Notes: a model not told the origin generated them from the sequence alone. 64,000 nt of DNA from JBCBWG01 sp038523925 (GCA_038523925.1 JBCBIY010000003.1:186001-250000), one strand, 5' to 3'; positions 26,333 to 34,640 are shown, counted from the stretch's first letter. Numbers and translations are program-made.

Positions 26333-26346
26333 CAAAATCGATTTTG
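26333..26346. promoter_or_regulatory. Perfect 14-bp palindrome, candidate operator
   Basis: CAAAATCGATTTTG is its own reverse complement. It lies about 120 bases upstream of the third TRAP binding-protein gene, in a locally AT-rich patch that also has an ATCGATAT sequence some 20 bases away. The half-site resembles the inverted repeat at 14533-14575, suggesting one regulator controls both arms of the block. Confidence 0.5.
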
Positions 26347-26668
26347 AGGCGCGGCGTGGCCAGGACCATCCGGGTGGCTGCGCCGCCCAAGTTGGGTGGT
26401 GCTGCAGGTCTGCTATTGGCACCCAGCTGCCGGTTTCTCGGGCGGCAGACTTCCGCACGTAAACAAGCTGCGTTGCCTCGCAGCGCGCCGGGGCCGAACA
26501 TCACGATGCTTCTGGAAATGTGGATCGCCACGCGCGCCGGGCCGCAAGTGCCGGCGTCGAGCTGAGGCGCGTCATCTGAACGAACTCAGGACGACGGAGA
26601 GACCACCGGCATTATCGCCGATCAGTTGCAGACCCGTGAGGCGAAAACAGCCATGCCGCTGATATGGT
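26347..26668. other. Intergenic region before tRNA-His
   Basis: About 320 bases with no supported gene. Short open frames on both strands lack ribosome binding sites and family features. It separates the catabolic block from the tRNA gene; no integrase or attachment-site duplication of the tRNA 3' end was seen. Confidence 0.5.
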
Positions 26669-26745
26669 TGGTACCGCCTGGTGGATTCGAACCACCGACC
26701 TCTAGATCCACAATCTAGCGCTCTAACCGACTGAGCTAAGGCGGC
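26669..26745 (-). tRNA. tRNA-His (anticodon GTG)
   Basis: A 77-base cloverleaf including encoded CCA (26669-26671). Acceptor strands GCCGCCT and AGGCGGT pair with one G-T wobble at 1-72. D arm GCTCAGTCGGTTAGAGC, anticodon loop TTGTGGA with GTG at 26709-26711, T arm GGTGG/TTCGAAT/CCACC. The base before G1 is T, not G, and position 73 is A, not C. The universal His identity element G-1:C73 is therefore absent, as known for many alphaproteobacteria. Confidence 0.97.
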
Positions 26746-26759
26746 ACTGGCAGACCGGC

Positions 26760-26788
26760 GGTATAGCGGGGCGCGGTGTACGACGCAA
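26760..26788 (-). promoter_or_regulatory. Promoter for tRNA-His
   Basis: On the minus strand TTGCGT (26783-26788), 17 bases, then TATACC (26760-26765). The predicted start of transcription is about 7 bases from the -10 and close to the tRNA 5' end at 26745, as usual for tRNA genes. Confidence 0.6.
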
Positions 26789-26855
26789 TCGCAGTATCGC
26801 GCGCCGGCCGGGACGGTGCAGCCGCCTTACGCGCGCCTCTAAACGCCTGCCGAAA

Positions 26856-27233
26856 TCAGGTCTTGGTCGCCTTCTGTGTGACCTCAGCCATCATCTTGCC
26901 GAGCTCGCCCGCCTGGTCGGAAAACGCCTGCATCTGCTTCTGCGCGTGGCGCGATTGAATGTCGACGTACTGCTGCAGATCACGCGCCTGTGCGAGTTCG
27001 CTCGCGAACGAAAAATTCTGCTCGATGTTGCGCTCGGCGAACTGCAACGCCTTGGCTTGCACATCGAGCGCCGACTGCATCATCTGCCCTTGCGACCGGC
27101 TCGCCATCTCCTGTGCCTGGCGCGCCATATCCATGAACTGCGTATAGGCCGCCCGCGTCTGGGTGATGTTCTGCTCGGCCATCTCGCGCACCTGCGGCGG
27201 GATATCGAAGTTCGGCTTATCGAAGGGGGTCAT
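26856..27233 (-). CDS. Phasin-family protein
   Basis: A 125-residue, almost entirely helical protein with no Cys. It contains the phasin-type pattern NITQTRAAYTQFMDMARQ and AKALQFAERNIEQNFSFASELAQARDLQQYVDIQSRHAQKQM (positions 23-99 roughly), typical of phasin_2 proteins that coat polyhydroxyalkanoate granules. ATG 27233 has GGAG seven bases upstream; the longer in-frame start at 27326 adds a basic segment absent from the family. No PHA synthase gene is in the window. Confidence 0.9.
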   Translation of the reverse strand: MTPFDKPNFDIPPQVREMAEQNITQTRAAYTQFMDMARQAQEMASRSQGQMMQSALDVQAKALQFAERNIEQNFSFASELAQARDLQQYVDIQSRHAQKQMQAFSDQAGELGKMMAEVTQKATKT

Positions 27234-27411
27234 CAGACGTCTCCAGGGTTTCAGCGCTGGCGGTGGTCGCGAACCGTGCCATAGGCCAAATTGTGCGGCA
27301 ATACGGCGCGTTAGCAGCATGTCCACTGCCCGATGCGCGCGTGCGCCGGATTGCCTGGACGGCCGAGGGGGTTGAAGCTACCACCGCGCGTCAGATGAGC
27401 GGTCGACGGCC

Positions 27412-28854
27412 ATGACTATCTGGGCGCAGCGCCCGACGCTTGCCGACGGCGCGCACAGCCGGGCGGCCCGTGCCGTTGCGCGCATACCGGAGCACCGTGC
27501 AGCAGCCGTCGTAGATATTGCGGGCGCGCGTCTGGTCGCCGCAAATGCGCTGGCGCTGCGGCGGCTCGGGCTTGCCGGGTCGGCAACAGATTGCTTGGCG
27601 ATGAGCGGCACGACGGTCTCGAAACACTTCGTCCATGAATTGGTTGCGGGCTCGCCGCGGGTGACGGCCAGGCCGCTCGGATTGCGGGCGCAGCCTGCTT
27701 GGGTCTGGGTGACGTGGGCCGCTGACGCGACAGAACCCTCGGCGGAGACGACGATCACATTTGCCGCGCCGGATAGTCCGGTACCTGTCAAACCCGATGC
27801 GGGTCTTGAGCGCCTGCGCGATATCCGCGGCGCGCAACGCTCATCGCAAGCCGTGCGCCGTCCGGCGCCCGCCATGCCTGCGGCCAACCCGGTGCCACAG
27901 GCCGACCGCGATGCCGCGACGCTCGCCGCCATTCGGTTGCGCATCTCGGAAGGGCTTGCGGGACGCGGCGGACTTGACCGGCCCGAAGCGGACGGCGCCA
28001 CGACTGCCGCTCCACCCGAACCCGATGGCGCGGAGAGGCCCGACACCGTCAGGCAGCTCGCGCATGAACTGCGGTCACCGTTGGCTGCGATCTCGGCGCT
28101 CGCCGATGCGATCGCGACCGAGCAGTTCGGCCCGCTCGCCAACGCGCGCTACGGCGAGTACGCGCGGGACATTCAGGCGACGGCCGGTCATGCCCTCAGC
28201 GTCGTGGCCGCCATGCTCGAACGCGCACCGGCGGGTGCAGCGATGGCGCAACCGACGCTGCGCTCCAACGGCACGACGGTGCCGCCGCCGCCGACAGTGA
28301 CGTTTGATGCCGGCGCGATCGTTGCCGCTGCGGTGCGGACCTACGCGCCACTTGCCGAACGTGCAGACATGCGACTGTCAGCCGTGAACCAATTGGGCGC
28401 GATCGCGGCGGTGATCGGCGAGGCGCATGTTCTCCAGCAGGTACTCGCGAACCTCATTACGAACGCTATTCAGCACACGCCCGCAGGCGGCACGATCCAT
28501 CTGACGACCCGTCGCGCACCGCGTGAGCGGTCAGGCCGCGTCGAAATCGTTGTCCGCGACACCGGGTGCGGCATGACCCAGTCGACGCTGGTTTCTGCCT
28601 TGTCCGGCGACCTGGAAAAACAGCGCCAATTCAGTGGTTTCGTCGACGCGGCTCAAAGACTTACCGCAGGCCGCACAGGGCCCAACCTTGGTGGGACAGG
28701 CCTTGGCCTTCGCATCACTGACCGGCTTTGTTCCAGCATGGGCTGGGGCCTGACGATCGACAGCACGCCCGGCATCGGGACCCGCGCAATGATATCGCTC
28801 CCACCAAGCAACGCCGGCCCTCCCCGAACCTCGCGGCGCGATACCGACCTCTGA
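27412..28854 (+). CDS. Soluble sensor histidine kinase
   Basis: A 480-residue kinase without transmembrane segments. The first 120 residues could be a PAS-like sensor domain (AAAVVDIAGARLVAANALALRRLG), then a Pro/Ala-rich linker (145-210). The H box is LAHELRSPLAAIS with phosphoacceptor His218; the N box NLITNAIQHTPAGG follows at 347-360, the G1 box is DTGCGM (383-388) and the G2 box GGTGLGL (427-433). All catalytic motifs are intact. No response regulator is adjacent, so its partner is elsewhere. Divergent from the phasin gene. Confidence 0.9.
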   Translation: MTIWAQRPTLADGAHSRAARAVARIPEHRAAAVVDIAGARLVAANALALRRLGLAGSATDCLAMSGTTVSKHFVHELVAGSPRVTARPLGLRAQPAWVWVTWAADATEPSAETTITFAAPDSPVPVKPDAGLERLRDIRGAQRSSQAVRRPAPAMPAANPVPQADRDAATLAAIRLRISEGLAGRGGLDRPEADGATTAAPPEPDGAERPDTVRQLAHELRSPLAAISALADAIATEQFGPLANARYGEYARDIQATAGHALSVVAAMLERAPAGAAMAQPTLRSNGTTVPPPPTVTFDAGAIVAAAVRTYAPLAERADMRLSAVNQLGAIAAVIGEAHVLQQVLANLITNAIQHTPAGGTIHLTTRRAPRERSGRVEIVVRDTGCGMTQSTLVSALSGDLEKQRQFSGFVDAAQRLTAGRTGPNLGGTGLGLRITDRLCSSMGWGLTIDSTPGIGTRAMISLPPSNAGPPRTSRRDTDL

Positions 28855-29008
28855 CCTTCATCGTAAGCGCAAAGGACTTTTGTGAGTTACTCGGTCGTCG
28901 CGCTTGTCGCGGGCCGATCAACTGTCGCATATCTGCGATAGGCAACGGATTGAGCGGATCTTTCAACGGCCGCGTACGCACACTCCGACCAGCAAGCGAG
29001 GCCAGCGC

Positions 29009-30847
29009 ATGCCACGAAAGACGTCGCAGAAGCGGTGGATTCCGATCTCCGTGATTGCGGTTGTCTGGCTCGCCGTGGGCATGACGGCGCCGCTGCTGAT
29101 CAATGTCTCCGACAACGCGATCGAACCGGAAACGGGAAGCGTGGTGGCAGCTCCGCGGCACTCGTTCACCGTCAGCACACCGTATAAGCTCGTGCCCGAA
29201 CTCGGCCTGACGCTCGCGGACGGCGCGCTTGGGCTCAGCGCCAACAGCGCCGCCGGCCGGACGCTCAATCAACGCGACGCGCTGATCGCAAGCGGACAAT
29301 CAGAGTTGGTGATGGAGGGCGGCACCCTCGCGCTGTTTGGCGCGATCGCGGCCAACGCGAACGGCGCGACGCCGCCAGAGATGCGCGGGCCCGAAGCGCC
29401 GATCGCGTCCGCCATCCGCTCGCGCAAGTTCAAGTCGATCTCGCTCAAGTCCGGATCGGTCCGCATCGCGCTTCCGAACGGCAGGGCCGAAGAGATCTCC
29501 AATGCCGCCGTCGTTATCACGCCCGGCAGCCAGAGCGCCTATACCGTCGTTGGCAAGGGCACGTGGCGCGGGCGGGAAGCGACGTTCGAGATTGCACAGT
29601 CGGCGGCGCCGGCTGCTGAGGCCGCGAACGACAAGGAGGGCGCCACGGATGCTCCGACCCGTGCGCCGCGCAGCAACGTCACCTTCAAGCTGAATTCGGA
29701 GCCACTCAGCTTTGCGTTTGCCGGCGTCATCACCGCCAGCGCGACCCCACACATGACGGGCACCGCGACGATCAAAGCAAAGACATTCGCTGCAATGGCG
29801 GATCTGGTGGGCGGCGAGTTTAAAGCCGGCAACGCCGTGCGCGATGTCGAGATTTCCGGCAAGACGGACTGGCGCGAAGACCGACTGGTGTTTGAAAGCG
29901 CGCGGCTGCGGCTTGGCGAGCACGAGGCGACCGGCGGCATTGTTGTCGCCCACAAAGACGACCGCCCAGCCATCACCGGAACGCTCGACTTTCAGTCGTT
30001 TGACATCGGGCCCTTCTTGAGACCCTCCGGAGCGACTGGCGCCTTCGCCGACGCAACCGACGTCTGGTCGCGGCTCTGGTCGCTGGTCAAGGCCCCGTTT
30101 AGCAAAGCCGTCGACTTTGATCTGAGGATGTCGGCTGAAGCCTTGAGCCTCGATCAGATCGCGCTTGGCCGGTCAGCAATGACGCTGCGCCTTCACGACG
30201 GAATTTTTCGCGGACAATTCGCAGAGTTCCGCCTCGCCGACGGACTTGGGACTGGCGAAGTCTCGGTGGACTTCAACAAGCCACGCTCAAACTTTTCATT
30301 CCAGGGCAAGATCGACAACGTTGACCTCGGCCAGCTTAGTCAGTCGCTTCCGGAAGCGCTGCGAATGGCGATTGGCGGACGCGGCGGTATCCGCGCGGAC
30401 GTGACGACAAGCGGCGAAACGATGGTCGATATGATCACGTCGCTCGCGGGTAATGTACGCGTGCGTATGCCGAAAGGCGCGGTCGTTGGTGTCGATTTAC
30501 CGAAGCTCGCGGAGCTTAAAGGCCCCAGCGATGTCGCGAAGCTGACGGGCGCAAGCGATGTCAAATCGCTGAAGTCTGAGATCGTCTTCTTTAACGGGAC
30601 AGCGTTTTGCCGTTCGCTCATCGCGACGACGCCGTCGAAACAGATCTCCGCCAGCGGCGCGCTCAATCTCAGCTCCGGCGAGATCTCGATTTCAACGAAG
30701 TTCACGCCGCATCCAAAGCCGCAGCAGGCCGACACCGACTCGTCGAAGCCAGTAAGCACGGTGCCGGAGCCCGTCGTCATTGATGTCGATGGGACGCTCC
30801 GCCGAGCGGTCGCGACGCCGAAAAGCGTCAACTTAATCGACGATTGA
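29009..30847 (+). CDS. AsmA-family protein
   Basis: A 612-residue protein with one N-terminal membrane anchor (residues 10-31) and a long beta-rich periplasmic part. The C-terminal third has the AsmA_2 pattern: LRMSAEALSLDQIALGRSAM, GTGEVSVDFN, RGGIRADVTTSGETMVDMITSLAGNVRV and the ISASGALNLSSGEI repeat. AsmA-like proteins are bridge-like lipid transporters or affect outer membrane assembly. ATG 29009 with GAGG upstream is chosen over an in-frame start at 28904 which would put a polar Arg-rich segment before the anchor. Confidence 0.88.
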   Translation: MPRKTSQKRWIPISVIAVVWLAVGMTAPLLINVSDNAIEPETGSVVAAPRHSFTVSTPYKLVPELGLTLADGALGLSANSAAGRTLNQRDALIASGQSELVMEGGTLALFGAIAANANGATPPEMRGPEAPIASAIRSRKFKSISLKSGSVRIALPNGRAEEISNAAVVITPGSQSAYTVVGKGTWRGREATFEIAQSAAPAAEAANDKEGATDAPTRAPRSNVTFKLNSEPLSFAFAGVITASATPHMTGTATIKAKTFAAMADLVGGEFKAGNAVRDVEISGKTDWREDRLVFESARLRLGEHEATGGIVVAHKDDRPAITGTLDFQSFDIGPFLRPSGATGAFADATDVWSRLWSLVKAPFSKAVDFDLRMSAEALSLDQIALGRSAMTLRLHDGIFRGQFAEFRLADGLGTGEVSVDFNKPRSNFSFQGKIDNVDLGQLSQSLPEALRMAIGGRGGIRADVTTSGETMVDMITSLAGNVRVRMPKGAVVGVDLPKLAELKGPSDVAKLTGASDVKSLKSEIVFFNGTAFCRSLIATTPSKQISASGALNLSSGEISISTKFTPHPKPQQADTDSSKPVSTVPEPVVIDVDGTLRRAVATPKSVNLIDD

Positions 30848-30902
30848 GCCTCGGCTTAATCGTGCGATGCAGGCCGGCAATCAGCACCTGACATATAAGC
30901 AC

Positions 30903-30934
30903 CTCCGGGCACGCTCGTGAGGGCGCACCCGGAG
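30903..30934. terminator. Stem-loop between convergent genes
   Basis: CTCCGGG (30903-30909) pairs with CCCGGAG (30928-30934) around an 18-base loop, between the stops of the AsmA-family gene and the convergent M15 peptidase gene. It is followed by TTAAAT on the plus strand but no long T run, so it is a modest bidirectional terminator candidate. Confidence 0.5.
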
Positions 30935-30956
30935 TTAAATCAAGCCGACCGACGAA

Positions 30957-31979
30957 CTAGCGCCAGGTGCGCTTCGGTCCGTTGTCGATGTGGAACAAGC
31001 CGCCACCGTAGTGCTTGTACCCACCGGCCGCACCTCGAAGGTACATGGCAGCGCCCTTGATGTTGCGGAACACCCGCAAATCAACGGCGGCGCCCTTAAG
31101 GTGCCACGACCTGCTAGCGCCACCGACACGGCGATTGCGCGCCGCGCTGCGGCACGTCGAGTTCACCCGAACCCGGCCGAACCGTCGTGCAACCTCGTAG
31201 ACGATCGCGCGCAAGTTGCCTGCGAGACACCCCGCGCTCGCCGCCCAGACGACACCGCCGCGCGACTTCGGCTGCGCAGTAACAGGACGGGCTTTCGCCA
31301 CCCTCCGTTTCGCGGTGCGTTTCGTCTTCTTGGCTGCGACGCGCCGTTTGGCAGCGGCGACCCGGCGTTTGGCGACGCGCGAACGCGCACGCTTACGCGA
31401 TGCCGTGACCTTAGTGCGCCGCGCCGACCGCCGCTTCGCAGACGCCACACGCCGCTTCACGGTGCGAGACCGTGTTCGCTTCCGCGACGATGCAACCCGC
31501 GTCCGCTTGGCGGCGCGGCGCTTGGCCGCCAACCGTTTCCGCGCCGCCGCCCGACGCCGCGCCGCAACGGCACGCCGCTTCGCAGCCGTGCTCGGCCGAA
31601 CGCGCTTGCGCTTGGCAACCGACCGCCGCTTCGACACCGAGCGCTTTGCGACCCGGCGGCGTTTCGAGGAGGCCGTTGTGCGACGCACACGACGTTTTCC
31701 GCGGGCGATCTTACGGCGGGCCGTGCGCGTCCGCTTGCGTTTGGCTGACCGCGCCTTCCGCGCCGCAGCCGCCTTGCGACGAAGCCGACGGCTCTTGCGC
31801 ACCTTTTTGGTGGCAGCCTTCGCGGTCTTGCTCTTGGCTTGCGCAGACGCCGGCGTTGCCGAAGCGATCGGCTGCACTGCAATCAGCGCACCGAGGCCCA
31901 ACAGGGCAAACGCCCATTTCACCAAACGCCACTTCGTGTGCACGCGCGCACGCGGTGCACGCGACAACTCTCGTTCCAT
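30957..31979 (-). CDS. M15-type (YcbK-like) peptidase with a histone-H1-like basic tract
   Basis: A 340-residue protein in three parts. Residues 1-47: an N-terminal signal or anchor (WAFALLGLGALIAVQP, then ATPASAQ). Residues 48-240: a low-complexity tract of Lys, Arg, Ala, Ser, Val and Thr in which I count about 92 Lys/Arg in 190 residues and no Asp or Glu. Residues 241-340: a Peptidase_M15_3 domain with zinc residues His293 (SRSWHLKG), Asp300 (AVDLR) and His330 (FHIDNG). Such domains cleave D,D or L,D cross-links in peptidoglycan. GGGAG lies before ATG 31979. The basic tract could hold the enzyme to anionic polymers of the wall or envelope. A paralogue without the tract lies at 32786. Confidence 0.85.
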   Translation of the reverse strand: MERELSRAPRARVHTKWRLVKWAFALLGLGALIAVQPIASATPASAQAKSKTAKAATKKVRKSRRLRRKAAAARKARSAKRKRTRTARRKIARGKRRVRRTTASSKRRRVAKRSVSKRRSVAKRKRVRPSTAAKRRAVAARRRAAARKRLAAKRRAAKRTRVASSRKRTRSRTVKRRVASAKRRSARRTKVTASRKRARSRVAKRRVAAAKRRVAAKKTKRTAKRRVAKARPVTAQPKSRGGVVWAASAGCLAGNLRAIVYEVARRFGRVRVNSTCRSAARNRRVGGASRSWHLKGAAVDLRVFRNIKGAAMYLRGAAGGYKHYGGGLFHIDNGPKRTWR

Positions 31980-32785
31980 GGATTGCTCCCTCTCAACCCC
32001 ACCGCCGGCCGCTCCGGCGTATGCTCCCACGGGGCTCAGCGCGGCTGGGGTATGAGGGGCACCCGCGCAATTCCAAGGCGCGAAAACGACATGTCCAAGG
32101 CGCGAAAACGACATGGTTAACGTCCGCGTGCCGCCATTTGGCAGGCGCAACGCTGCGGAATTACTGCGCAGACTGGCGGAACTTCAATCAATCCTCCGCC
32201 GTCGACTTTGCTTTGCAGTGAAATGAGGTCAGTGGGGCGGTGACGCTCTCATTGTGAGCGGCACAAATGAGACTTATCGAGACAATTTGAGGCTGATTGT
32301 CTTGATTGACCGCGCGCTGACAGGCTCAAGCAAGTGCCACGAGGTAAAGCGAAAGTATCCACTGCTTGTAACATGCTGCAACGGACGCCCACGCATGCGT
32401 CAATACTGCGCAGATTTGGCATTCGACCGCTTCGGCTCATCCGAATGATCGCCAAACCTTACGAGACTTCAAGCTTGCGATCACAATTTGGGTGCGCCAT
32501 GTCCGCCGCCGGGCTGCCCGCCAGAGCACACGATGCGCCGGATTCAGACGGCCGCGGGCGCCCTCATTGCTCAGCTTCAGACTGAGGAAGCGGGCGTAAC
32601 AAACTGCAATACATGCATTTCATGACATCACGTCGCATGGGCAACACACGCGCGGCCCAGTAGCCGACCGCGCGATGCCGGGTGGGACGCCCGGCGCACT
32701 GGGGCACTCCGTTTCAATCGTCGTCGGGCTTCGCGTCCGACTGATCGAACTGCGCGCGCCCCCCGCATGACTGAGGGGAGTATTC
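31980..32785. other. 800-bp intergenic region between two M15-type peptidase genes
   Basis: No supported gene. Parts of 32220-32480 are visibly less GC-rich than the surroundings, and the open frames there have no ribosome binding site or family match. It contains a 22-bp perfect tandem duplication (32072-32115). The region must carry the divergent promoters of the two peptidase genes. Confidence 0.5.
32072..32115. repeat. Two perfect tandem copies of a 22-bp unit
   Basis: Copies at 32072-32093 and 32094-32115 are identical, each beginning TCCAAGGCGCG and ending AACGACATG. They lie 93-136 bases upstream of the H1-like M15 gene (minus strand). Two turns of the helix per unit would place repeated contacts on one face, so paired binding sites are possible; a chance slippage duplication is equally possible. 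Confidence 0.8.
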
Positions 32786-33190
32786 ATGTCACTGCGTTTG
32801 TTCGTGGCCAGTGTTGCGGCCACCGCTTTTCTCGCGTTCGCGTTTGTCGCGACAACGTCCGCTCCAACTTCAACTCCGGCTTACGCTTTGACCACGAAGT
32901 GCCTGCCGGGGATCATCAAGAAGCGGATGGCCCAGATCCGGAAAAAGTTCGGAAAGATACGCGTTGTGTCGACGTTTCGGCGAGGCGCGCGCATCCGTGG
33001 CACCGGTCGGCCGAGCTATCACGCAAGCTGCCGTGCGCTGGACTTCAAGCCGCCGCGCGGCAAGTATCGCGCCGTCGCACGTTGGCTGAAGGCCAACCAC
33101 GGTGGCGGCGTCGGCACGTATAGCTGCAAGATGCACCACATCCACATCGACAACGGACCGCGCGTGCGCTTTCACAAGTGCATCAAATAG
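32786..33190 (+). CDS. Short M15-type (YcbK-like) peptidase-domain protein
   Basis: A 134-residue exported protein: signal peptide (1-34) and a Peptidase_M15_3 domain with KIRVVSTFRRGARI, SYHASCRALDF (His79, Asp86) and HHIHIDNGP (His120). These are the same zinc-site positions as in the paralogue ending at 30957, but with no basic tract and with four Cys (39, 82, 114, 132) suited to disulphides. Likely acts on peptidoglycan in the periplasm. A GGGGAG site precedes the ATG. Confidence 0.85.
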   Translation: MSLRLFVASVAATAFLAFAFVATTSAPTSTPAYALTTKCLPGIIKKRMAQIRKKFGKIRVVSTFRRGARIRGTGRPSYHASCRALDFKPPRGKYRAVARWLKANHGGGVGTYSCKMHHIHIDNGPRVRFHKCIK

Positions 33191-33213
33191 GTCACGCCTG
33201 CATTGTGACGACG

Positions 33214-33251
33214 TGAAGGGCCTTCTCCAATGGTCGGAGGATGGCCCTTCA
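33214..33251 (+). terminator. Strong stem-loop after the short M15 gene
   Basis: TGAAGGGCC (33214-33222) pairs perfectly with GGCCCTTCA (33243-33251), and inside it CTCC can pair with GGAG. It starts 23 bases after the stop codon. There is no following T tract, so termination may be weak or it may protect the transcript 3' end. Confidence 0.6.
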
Positions 33252-33416
33252 TGAATTCGCGATCTGCGTGCGGAGAGCGCCCGTAAACACTGGCTGAAGC
33301 AGACAGGACGACCACGGCTTTCGTGTTCTGGGAAAAGTAAATTCGTTTTCCGGAGGCATGGCCAGAGCTGTGGAAGGCTGGTTCGGTGCCGGCTCAACGC
33401 ATTTTCGGGGCTGCCG

Positions 33417-33707
33417 TTGACATTTGATCGCATTGAAGAGACGCTTGGGTTCCAGAGCGTCAACAGCATCGCGGCTGCTGTGCTCGATGCTGCGCGCGAA
33501 GCACGCACTGCGCAGAACGCGCCTGAACAAGAATATGCTCTACGAGAGCTTATGACGGCGCTGTTGGCGGTTATCGTCACCCGGCAACCGTCCGAAGGCG
33601 AACGCCGTGCGGTTGCCGAAGACTGCAGCGAACGGCTTCAGGCACTTGTCGACACCATGTGCGAGATTTCAGACACCGAGCAGCTTCTGCTACCGCGCAT
33701 GCACTGA
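33417..33707 (+). CDS. Small hypothetical protein
   Basis: A 96-residue, mostly helical acidic protein (SIAAAVLDAAREARTAQ, LRELMTALLAVIVTR, ERLQALVDTMCEI) with no signal or membrane segment. Its composition looks like a real protein and it is followed by a convergent gene. The only starts near the beginning are TTG at 33417 or later internal codons, and no good ribosome binding site is seen. No family recognised. Confidence 0.45.
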   Translation: MTFDRIEETLGFQSVNSIAAAVLDAAREARTAQNAPEQEYALRELMTALLAVIVTRQPSEGERRAVAEDCSERLQALVDTMCEISDTEQLLLPRMH

Positions 33708-33751
33708 CGGCTTACGCGTCGTCTCACCGAGACGACAGCCAACACCTGATA

Positions 33752-34564
33752 TTATCGGCCACGAAATTGGGGCGCGCGCTTGTCATTAAAGGCGCGGATC
33801 CCCTCTTGGCGATCTTCCGTTCCAACAGTGCGATTGTAAGCCTCGATCTCGTAGGCATACCCGTTTGCGCGGTCGAGATCGGCCGACTTGTCGATGGCAG
33901 CTTTCGCCTGTCGGACGGCAATGGGCGCGTTGTCTGAAATGCGCCGCGCGGTTTCCGTTGCGCCGTCACGCAGCGCCTCGACCGACGGAAACAGCGCGTT
34001 GACGAGGCCCCACTCCGAGGCCTCGCGCGCATCAAATGGTGTGCCGGTCAGAATGACTTCCTTTGCCCGCCGCAGTGACGTCGCGCGCGACAGGTTCTGC
34101 GTTCCCATCGCGCCGGGGATGATCCCAAGTGCCACCTCCGTCTGCGCAAAGCGCGCCGTCTCGACCGCGTAGATAAAGTCTGCCGCCAGAGCCAGTTCGC
34201 ACCCGCCGGCAAACGCAGCCCCGTTCACCGCGGCAATGACCGGGACCGGGCAGACCATCATCGCGCGGATCGCCTGCTCGATGATTGCGTGCTGCCGGCG
34301 CCAGTCGGCGTCGTCCATGCCATCGCGTTCCTTGAGATCGGCGCCGGCACAAAATGCGCGATCGCCCGCACCGGTCAGGATCAGGCAGCGCGCGTGATCA
34401 GGCCCGACGTAGAAATGTGAGAAGCAGTCACGCAGCTCGCTCATCATCTGCGTGTTCATTGCATTGCGCGCCGCAGGCCGGGTCATTGTGACGGTCAGGA
34501 CATCGGCAGCGGGCTCGTCCACAACGAGCGTCTCAAACCCCGTCAAAGCGTCTGCAATCGCCAT
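33752..34564 (-). CDS. Enoyl-CoA hydratase/isomerase family protein
   Basis: A 270-residue crotonase-fold enzyme: RPAARNAMNTQMM, the oxyanion-hole motif AFCAGADLKER, then NGAAFAGGCELALAADF and EVALGIIPGAMGTQNLSR with the glutamate positions of hydratases. It hydrates or isomerises an acyl-CoA double bond; the substrate cannot be told from the sequence. Upstream is glyS on the same strand, 76 bases away. Confidence 0.93.
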   Translation of the reverse strand: MAIADALTGFETLVVDEPAADVLTVTMTRPAARNAMNTQMMSELRDCFSHFYVGPDHARCLILTGAGDRAFCAGADLKERDGMDDADWRRQHAIIEQAIRAMMVCPVPVIAAVNGAAFAGGCELALAADFIYAVETARFAQTEVALGIIPGAMGTQNLSRATSLRRAKEVILTGTPFDAREASEWGLVNALFPSVEALRDGATETARRISDNAPIAVRQAKAAIDKSADLDRANGYAYEIEAYNRTVGTEDRQEGIRAFNDKRAPQFRGR

Positions 34565-34640
34565 CTCTAGCCTCGCTCAATGGGCCCCGGCCGAGCCATG
34601 TGCGATACCGCCGGGCATCGCGCTGTCGGCTCCAGCCCAG

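Noticed and set aside
26600..26760. Possible integration site at the tRNA-His 3' end
   Set aside because: No integrase gene and no second copy of the tRNA 3' segment was seen near the catabolic block.
31216..32055. Plus-strand open frame of 279 codons, very Arg-rich, opposite the basic-tract M15 gene
   Set aside because: It is the antisense shadow of the Lys/Arg/Ala tract; no ribosome binding site or domain, and the minus-strand reading has a signal peptide and an intact peptidase domain.
32254..32448. Short frame in the M15 intergenic region (starts SGTNETYRDN)
   Set aside because: GTG start without ribosome binding site, no family match, too short to support alone.
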